This document shows, one piece after another, positions 16,301-21,159 of a stretch of DNA of 21,159 bases. A program made the position numbers and the translations under genes. Source of the stretch: JAIBBG01 sp043748015 (GTDB taxonomy: Bacteria > Bacteroidota > Bacteroidia > Flavobacteriales_D > Sanyastnellaceae). Below the pieces are notes generated by a model. It was not told the origin of the DNA, searched no databases, and worked only from the letters and a program-made list of their open reading frames with translations. Positions within the stretch are counted from its first letter, which is position 1, and every line of letters starts with the position of its first letter. The DNA lies in the NCBI GenBank assembly GCA_043748015.1, contig JAYTOA010000212.1, forward strand, positions 1 through 21,159. The letters are read 5' to 3'.

Positions 16301-17428
16301 ATGAGTGCGGAGTTCAATATAAATTCAGACATACTCACTTGGGCAATTTCACGCGCTGGCTATGAGTTAAATGACTTCATAGCTAAAGTTCCAAGAGTAC
16401 AGGATTGGATAGAAGGTAAAAAGAAACCTACTGTAAAGCAGTTAGAAACCTTTTCCAAAAAAGTTCACCTTCCATTTGGCTATCTATTTCTACCTGAACC
16501 ACCAATTGAAAAATTACCAATACCGTTTTTTCGAACTAACAACCCACAAGCAACGAGTGTAAGTGTAAATGTGTATGACACCATTTTACTATTGCAGCAA
16601 AGACAAGATTGGCTAAGGGAATATTTAAAAGACAATGAGTTCCAGCCAATTTCTTTTGTCGGTAAATTTCACAACAAACCAGTCATAAAAGACATTGTGG
16701 CCGACATCAGATCCAAACTTGGCCTTCCTGAAAATTGGGCAAGTCAATATGATACATGGCGAGATGCTCTGGATAGTCTCACGCATAAAATAGAGGAGAC
16801 TGGCATTATCATGGTGTTTAATGGTGTAGTTGAAAATAGCACCAATCGACCCATAAAAGTAGAGGAATGCCGAGGATTTGTTTTGGTTGATGAAATGTCA
16901 CCCTTTATGTTCATCAACAACAGCGATGGTAAAGCAGCACAAATGTTCACTATTGTTCATGAGTTAGCGCATATTTGGACAGGGCACAGTGCTGGTTTCG
17001 ATTTCCGCAAATTGCAACCAGCCAATGACCCCATTGAATTGCTTTGTGATAAAGTTGCCGCTGAATTTCTTGTACCCGAAATTTCCTTCAACACTATTTG
17101 GGTTCAAAACCCAAATATTAAACAAGCTGCTCGGTATTTCAAAGTAAGTGAAGTTGTAATTGCTCGGAGAGCGTTGGACACGGGTAAAATCAGTTTGTCA
17201 CAATTCTATGCATTCTACGAAGAATATTCTAATCGCGAATTCGCCAAGAAGGAAAAACAAGCTTCAGGTGGTGACTTCTATGCAACCACAAAAAAGCGAC
17301 TCAGCATGACTTATGCAGCGCACGTGCATCAAGCTGTCAAATCCGGCAAACTTCTTTATCGTGATGCCTATAAACTCACAAGTTTAAAAGGCGACACTTT
17401 CCAAACTTTCTTCACTAAACACTTTTGA
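16301..17428 (+). CDS. HTH-ImmA/IrrE-type metallopeptidase (COG2856), likely antitoxin/regulator
   Basis: Predicted cytoplasmic zinc metalloprotease with a helix-turn-helix front end. Residues 8-50 resemble an Xre-like HTH (ILTWAISRAGYELNDF, then WIEGKKKPTVKQLETFSKKV), followed by the FLPEPP segment typical of the family. The protease domain has VHELAHIW with H220, E221 and H224, and a downstream ligand E255 in CDKVAAEFLVP, so the zinc site looks intact. In known ImmA/IrrE proteins this activity cleaves repressors. Fused HTH-ImmA/IrrE proteins also occur next to toxins as antitoxin or regulator. The start codon follows a consensus -7 box, and the stop overlaps the next gene (TTGA), so the two form one operon. 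The locus sits between unrelated housekeeping genes, which suggests acquisition. Confidence 0.88.
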   Translation: MSAEFNINSDILTWAISRAGYELNDFIAKVPRVQDWIEGKKKPTVKQLETFSKKVHLPFGYLFLPEPPIEKLPIPFFRTNNPQATSVSVNVYDTILLLQQRQDWLREYLKDNEFQPISFVGKFHNKPVIKDIVADIRSKLGLPENWASQYDTWRDALDSLTHKIEETGIIMVFNGVVENSTNRPIKVEECRGFVLVDEMSPFMFINNSDGKAAQMFTIVHELAHIWTGHSAGFDFRKLQPANDPIELLCDKVAAEFLVPEISFNTIWVQNPNIKQAARYFKVSEVVIARRALDTGKISLSQFYAFYEEYSNREFAKKEKQASGGDFYATTKKRLSMTYAAHVHQAVKSGKLLYRDAYKLTSLKGDTFQTFFTKHF

Positions 17429-17934
17429 TTCCATTGAGTGTTTATGTAATTGATAGCAATTTCTTCATTGAAGCGCATAGAGCGAATTACCCATTAGATG
17501 TCGCTCCTAGTTTTTGGAATAAGGTCAAACAATTAGCGTTCGAAGGAAAAATTATCAGTATTGATAAAGTTAAAAAAGAAATATATCAGAATGAAGATGC
17601 ACTAAAGCAATGGTGTGCCGCAAATTTACCAAAGGACTTTTTCGTGGACTCGTCTCATGTAATGGTTGAATACACCCAAGTAGCCGCATGGTCAGCATCG
17701 CGAACTCCAGCGTATTTACAAAATGCGCTTGCGGAATTTTTGGATGCTGACGAAGCAGATGCACATCTTGTTGCATTTGTGTTGGCTGACAAGTCAAACA
17801 GAGTTGTCGTTACCCAAGAAAAAAGCGAACCTAATAAAATAAATAGAGTGAAAATTCCTGATGCCTGTAAGGCTCTCAATGTCCAATTTGTGAATGTAAT
17901 TGAGATGTTTAGACAACTAGGTGAGACCTTTTAA
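17425..17934 (+). CDS. PIN-domain (DUF4411-like) protein, putative toxin RNase
   Basis: Predicted PIN-fold ribonuclease. Acidic residues line up with a PIN active site: D10 in VYVIDSNFFIEAHR, E52 in VKKEIYQ, and D107, D109 and D112 in LDADEADAHLVAFVLA, with VVVTQEKS after them. The 169-aa length and opening motif match the DUF4411 family as I know it, which is often paired with an HTH-ImmA/IrrE gene. The start is not ATG: TTG at 17425 overlaps the upstream stop by 4 nt, and a second TTG at 17434 gives the slightly shorter MSVYVIDSN. Translational coupling to the preceding gene is likely. The most natural reading is toxin and antitoxin of a type II-like module, an inference from families and gene order. 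Confidence 0.82.
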   Translation: MIPLSVYVIDSNFFIEAHRANYPLDVAPSFWNKVKQLAFEGKIISIDKVKKEIYQNEDALKQWCAANLPKDFFVDSSHVMVEYTQVAAWSASRTPAYLQNALAEFLDADEADAHLVAFVLADKSNRVVVTQEKSEPNKINRVKIPDACKALNVQFVNVIEMFRQLGETF

Positions 17935-17960
17935 CTCAAATTGACTATTCGCATATTACC

Positions 17961-18156
17961 ATGGAAACAAAAAACTTCAAAATAAACATTTCGAACGGGT
18001 TGGCTGTCGATTATATCAAATTTCTAAAAGAAAGTTACTGCTGTTCAGATTATCATTTCTTGGTTGCAAGAAGTTGAGTTCTTCAATAAAAAAGATCGGC
18101 TTCTGAATACGCCTAACATAAATCCAAATTCCAATCTCCTGTCTATTCAAAATTAG
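17961..18156 (+). pseudogene. Possible frameshifted ORF remnant behind the PIN gene
   Basis: An ATG at 17961 opens a 38-codon frame (METKNFKINISNGLAV...) that stops at 18077. The +1 frame is open from about 18028 to a stop at 18156 (reading ...WLQEVEFFNKKDRLLN...) and looks more protein-like there. One base change near 18030-18034 would join them into a product of about 65 aa. I do not recognise the product. It may be a decayed third gene of the module or ordinary non-coding DNA. Confidence 0.25.
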
Positions 18157-18227
18157 TCTTGAGGTAAGCCAATGAAGATTCTTCACTTCGATCTGAATAA
18201 CAATGTTCGCACAATGGTTAGGTATTC
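18106..18227. repeat. Imperfect inverted repeat, attC- or IS-end-like
   Basis: GAATACGCCTAACAT (18106-18120) is nearly the reverse complement of ATGGTTAGGTATTC (18214-18227), differing by two small indels. The arms contain GCCTAAC (18111-18117) and GTTAGGT (18217-18223), which fit the RYYYAAC and GTTRRRY core sites of integron attC sequences. However, the middle does not fold as a clear attC and no integrase is present. A 13-nt palindrome TGAAGATTCTTCA lies inside at 18173-18185. Confidence 0.35.
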
Positions 18228-18269
18228 ACGGCCACTTCGTGGCCATAAATACCTTCGTCAAACCGAAGG
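18221..18269. terminator. Two overlapping hairpins between convergent genes
   Basis: Hairpin 1 (18221-18253) pairs GGTATT with AATACC outside and GGCCAC with GTGGCC inside, around a TTC loop with a 3x3 internal loop. Hairpin 2 (18252-18269) pairs CCTTCG with CGAAGG around TCAAAC and shares two bases with the first. GGTATT can instead pair with the upstream arm at 18106, so the structures compete. They sit between the PIN gene and uup, which converge, so termination is the simplest role. A mobile-element end is the alternative. Confidence 0.5.
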
Positions 18270-18305
18270 CTCTATTATAAAATAAATTCGAGCAAATTGT
18301 GATAA

Positions 18306-20177
18306 TCAACTAGCGTACTCGCTCAACTCTAACCAACGCAATCCTTTTTCATCCAGATCTTTCACCACGTCTCCTAATCGCTTTGTGATTGAAAGCAACT
18401 CATCATGATCAGATGAACCGGCATTGAGTTTTTCTTCGAGTTCCTGTTTCTCCTTTTCCAAAAAAGGAATTTCCTTTTCGATCTGATCGAATTCATGTTT
18501 TTCTTTGAATGACATCTTCGCTTTTTGCGCTTCGGCTCTTGCTTCGGGTGTATTTTTCTTCACGACGATCTCACGCTTCAACGCGGCTTTTCGCGCGGCA
18601 TCTTGTTCTTCAATTCTGCGGTAAGTGTCATAATTACCAAGAATGTCTTTCACATGACCTTCACCATCAAGTACAAAAATGTGATCGACGAGTTTATCCA
18701 GGAAGTAGCGATCGTGACTTACGATGAGCAGACAACCCGGATAATAGAGCAAATATTCTTCTAGTGCTGCGAGCGTAAAGACATCAAGGTCGTTCGTTGG
18801 CTCGTCGAGGATGAGAAAGTTTGGATTCTTCATCAACACAAGCAACAATTGCAAACGCTTTCTTTCACCACCGCTCAACTTTTCTACAAACGTTGCATGC
18901 GAACTGCGTGGGAACATAAAACGCTCGAGCATTTGTGATGCCGTTATCGTTTTGCCTTTAGTCAACGGGATATAATCAGCTACTTCACGAATGCATTCCA
19001 GCAATCGTTGACCATCTTTCAACTTTACACCTTGTTGGTCGAAATAGCCAAAAACAATTGTTTCACCCACGACTACTTTTCCGCCATCCGGTTCCATTCG
19101 CTTGGTGAGCATATTGAGAAACGTCGTCTTACCAGTTCCGTTTCTTCCCACCAGACCTATTTTCTCTTTGTTCTTGAATACATAATCAAAACCATCCAGC
19201 ACCGTTGTCTCACCAAATTTCTTCTTCACCTTGTGAAATTCAACAATCTTACTTCCCATCCGGCTCATGTTGATCTCCAACTCGATTGCATTCGGATCAT
19301 CGCTTCGCACAAGACTTTCCTTCAGATCATGAAAACTCTCCATGCGTGATTTGCTCTTCACAGTTCTTGCACGTGGCATTTTGCGCGCCCATTCCAACTC
19401 CTTTTTGTAAAGCATTTCCGCTTTGCCGCGCACAACACTATCCAACTGCTCACGCTCTGCCTTTTTCTCGAGGTAGTAGGAGAAATTTCCCTTGTAGCGA
19501 TAGATAGTTTTGTTTTCCATCTCCAGAATTTCGTCGGTGATATTCTCTAGAAAATACCTGTCGTGTGTGATCATGAAAATCGTCATGTTCGATTGCGAAA
19601 GAAATTCTTCCAACCACTCGATCATCTCCAGATCCAAGTGGTTTGTAGGTTCATCGAGCAATACAAGATCAGGTTCTTCAATCAACACTTTTGCCAAAGC
19701 AATGCGACGTTTTTGTCCACCACTCAAAGATCCAACCATACGATCGAGATCATGAATATCGAGTTTTCCTAAGACTTCACGAGCGCGTGCTTCATAGTCC
19801 CAGGCGTTGTTGCGATCCATTGCATCATGTGCGCGCTCCATTTCCTTCTCATCCAGACTTTCCACAGCCTTCTCATAAGCCGCGATAGCCTTCGTTTTCG
19901 GACTGTCTGCTTCAAAAATATTATCAAGGATTGTTCGCTTATCGTCCAGTTCTTGTTCTTGGGAAAGAAAACCAAGACGCACCTCTTTATTATAAGTAAC
20001 ACTACCGGAGTCGGGCGTATCCAATCCTACGAGAATGCGAAAAAGCGAACTCTTACCGGCGCCATTGCGCGCAACTAAAGCGATTTTTTGTCCGCGATCA
20101 ATACCGAAACTAAGATTTTCGAATAAATGTTGAATGCCAAAGGACTTGGTAAGATTTTCTACAGAAAGATAATTCAT
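18306..20177 (-). CDS. uup: ABC-F family ATPase, Uup type
   Basis: Soluble cytoplasmic protein with two ABC modules and no membrane part. ABC-F proteins act on ribosomes, and Uup is also linked to DNA transposon excision and branched-DNA handling. Module 1: Walker A ARNGAGKS (36-43, first Gly replaced by Ala), signature LSGGQKRR, Walker B LVLLDEPTNHLD. A charged linker (KKELEWARKMPRARTVKSKSR) follows. Module 2: GRNGTGKTT, LSGGERKR, LILDEPTNDLD. The C-terminus after about 535 is a charged coiled coil (KEHEFDQIEKEIPFLEKEKQELEEKL), the mark of Uup. I chose the ATG at 20177: an upstream in-frame ATG at 20294 would add 39 residues without ABC-F homology and would cover the promoter region of the divergent gene. 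Length becomes 623 aa, normal for Uup. Confidence 0.9.
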   Translation of the reverse strand: MNYLSVENLTKSFGIQHLFENLSFGIDRGQKIALVARNGAGKSSLFRILVGLDTPDSGSVTYNKEVRLGFLSQEQELDDKRTILDNIFEADSPKTKAIAAYEKAVESLDEKEMERAHDAMDRNNAWDYEARAREVLGKLDIHDLDRMVGSLSGGQKRRIALAKVLIEEPDLVLLDEPTNHLDLEMIEWLEEFLSQSNMTIFMITHDRYFLENITDEILEMENKTIYRYKGNFSYYLEKKAEREQLDSVVRGKAEMLYKKELEWARKMPRARTVKSKSRMESFHDLKESLVRSDDPNAIELEINMSRMGSKIVEFHKVKKKFGETTVLDGFDYVFKNKEKIGLVGRNGTGKTTFLNMLTKRMEPDGGKVVVGETIVFGYFDQQGVKLKDGQRLLECIREVADYIPLTKGKTITASQMLERFMFPRSSHATFVEKLSGGERKRLQLLLVLMKNPNFLILDEPTNDLDVFTLAALEEYLLYYPGCLLIVSHDRYFLDKLVDHIFVLDGEGHVKDILGNYDTYRRIEEQDAARKAALKREIVVKKNTPEARAEAQKAKMSFKEKHEFDQIEKEIPFLEKEKQELEEKLNAGSSDHDELLSITKRLGDVVKDLDEKGLRWLELSEYAS

Positions 20178-20272
20178 AGTGAAACGATGATACGCAAATG
20201 AGCAGGCAAATATCCGACCTATTGAGCGGTAATACGAAAATGGATTATTCGTCACTTCAGTAAAAAATGAAC

Positions 20273-20303
20273 TTGCTGAATCAATAACCTCCAATTACTT
20301 TCG
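20273..20303 (+). promoter_or_regulatory. Predicted promoter of the CsgG-like gene
   Basis: TTG (20273-20275) is followed after 20 nt by TACTTTCG (20296-20303), one base from TAnnTTTG. The ATG lies 27 nt downstream of the -7 box. The region is shared with the divergent uup gene, whose own -7 may be GATATTTG on the minus strand near 20210. Confidence 0.45.
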
Positions 20304-20329
20304 CGCTTCAATAAATTCAACCCAAACAA

Positions 20330-21159
20330 ATGAGAAAAATTATATTCATAGCAATTATGCTGACAGGCTTGCTAGCGCAGGCGCAAAAACCCTTCTTTCT
20401 GATCAAAGCACCGGACATGCCACTTGCAGGAGTTCAACGCGTCGCAGTGCTCGATTTTACGGAAACGAATCATACATATTATAATCAATACGATGGTAGA
20501 GGAAAAAAAATGACGAATCAGCTCATCCAGCTATGGATGCAAGATCAGCGCGGCATTGGAAAAGTGAGTATTGGTGTTTTCAAACAAGCTGATGGAGAGA
20601 CAAAACAGAAAGGAGTCAAGACAAATATTTTCTCTTTTGTAGAGCGCACCGAAATGGAAAGAATCCTTAAAGAACAAAGACTGAGTATGTCCGGAGTCAT
20701 TGATGATTCACAAGCGGCACAAGTAGGAAAAATTCTAGGTATTGATGCCATAATTAGCGGAACCGTTGGTTGGACAGAAAACATGGAATCAGGAACAAAC
20801 AAAAGAATTCGTAAAGTGCGTGCTACTTTGACCATGAAAATAATATCTGTGAATACAGGCGAGGTTTTGGCCATGTTCAACAAAGATGTAACAAGAGAAG
20901 CATCGCAAACTATGGATGCCAAAACAGGTACATGGTCAACTTTGACTGCCGGCTCAGCGCTTGCTGACCAAGCATTCGATGCATTGGCAATTTTGGCAGC
21001 TAACTATATCGCACCTATTTTCGAATCAAAGGAATTTGATTTCAGAAAGGTGAAAGTGAAAGAACACTCTGCACAAGGAAAAAAAGCAGCAGACCTAATG
21101 GATTCCGGTGATTATGAGGGAGCATTCACTATTTACAGTTCAATTGTTGCAGCAGATCC
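20330..21159 (+). CDS. CsgG-like secreted protein, 3' end beyond window
   Basis: The reading frame is open from the ATG at 20330 to the window end (276 codons, partial). A signal peptide (MRKIIFIAIMLTGLLAQAQ) has no lipobox. Residues 35-150 resemble the CsgG/curli-assembly fold: VQRVAVLDFTE (35-45), FVERTEMERILKEQRL (103-118), SGVIDDSQAAQVGKILGIDAIISGTV (121-146), then a beta-rich stretch with VRATLTMKIISVNTGEVL (about 160-177). The last visible part, KKAADLMDSGDYEGAFTIYSSIVAADP, resembles the start of a TPR, so a TPR tail may follow. Family members sit in the periplasm or outer membrane. True CsgG is a lipoprotein secretion pore, and this one lacks the acylated cysteine, so a pore role is not supported. 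A promoter lies just upstream. Confidence 0.78.
   Translation, partial: MRKIIFIAIMLTGLLAQAQKPFFLIKAPDMPLAGVQRVAVLDFTETNHTYYNQYDGRGKKMTNQLIQLWMQDQRGIGKVSIGVFKQADGETKQKGVKTNIFSFVERTEMERILKEQRLSMSGVIDDSQAAQVGKILGIDAIISGTVGWTENMESGTNKRIRKVRATLTMKIISVNTGEVLAMFNKDVTREASQTMDAKTGTWSTLTAGSALADQAFDALAILAANYIAPIFESKEFDFRKVKVKEHSAQGKKAADLMDSGDYEGAFTIYSSIVAAD

Noticed and set aside
18111..18223. Calling an integron attC site outright
   Set aside because: The two core motifs are degenerate enough to occur by chance, the inner stem typical of attC is not visible, and no integrase or second site lies in the window. Kept only as a hypothesis.
20545..20922. 125-codon minus-strand ORF near the window end
   Set aside because: Antisense to the CsgG-like frame, which has a signal peptide, a family core and a promoter. 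The antisense frame has none.
1..21159. CRISPR array, rRNA, intact IS transposase or prophage genes
   Set aside because: No regularly spaced direct repeats, rRNA segments, transposase, integrase or structural phage genes were seen.

Overview
The window looks like chromosomal DNA of a Bacteroidota bacterium. Several signs point the same way: a secreted GH13 amylase ends in a type IX secretion (T9SS) C-terminal sorting domain, one envelope protein has the TPR-PD40-CRD-OmpA layout typical of the phylum, FtsE is of the Bacteroidota type, Shine-Dalgarno sequences are essentially absent, and several upstream regions carry TAnnTTTG-like -7 elements. I cannot name a genus. No rRNA, CRISPR array or intact insertion sequence is visible.

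Layout. (1) 1-425: a tRNA-shaped sequence with a damaged D-arm, then non-coding DNA. (2) 426-1867: ftsE overlapping a family-2 glycosyltransferase by 4 nt (plus strand). (3) 1868-2318: a convergent gap holding a perfect 20-nt inverted repeat around about 118 bp, resembling a small non-autonomous mobile or REP-type element. (4) 2319-13730: a long minus-strand run made of a GT4 glycosyltransferase, an ExoX/epsilon-type 3'-5' exonuclease, a strong terminator, a PorE-like TPR/PD40/CRD/divergent-OmpA protein, an E2 acyltransferase of a 2-oxoacid dehydrogenase, a T9SS-exported alpha-amylase, a GT2 fused to a degenerate WbaP-like phosphoglycosyltransferase, and recR. (5) 13791-16094: plus-strand SGNH lipoprotein and sodium:solute symporter. 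(6) 16095-18305: an accessory-looking insert with an HTH-ImmA/IrrE metallopeptidase plus PIN-domain (DUF4411-like) pair, probably a toxin-antitoxin type module, followed by a broken ORF and nested inverted repeats. (7) 18306-21159: Uup-type ABC-F ATPase (minus) diverging from a CsgG-like secreted protein that runs off the window.

Most of the window is housekeeping and envelope genes without a single shared pathway. Three glycosyltransferases plus FtsE, the PD40/OmpA protein and the CsgG-like protein give it an envelope flavour. The amylase and symporter suggest polysaccharide and solute use. The least ordinary items are the GT2/phosphoglycosyltransferase fusion that has lost its catalytic middle, the ImmA/IrrE-PIN module with the palindrome-rich DNA behind it, the inverted-repeat element at 2001-2170, and a perfect palindrome inside the predicted amylase promoter. 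I did not find a clearly new multi-gene system.
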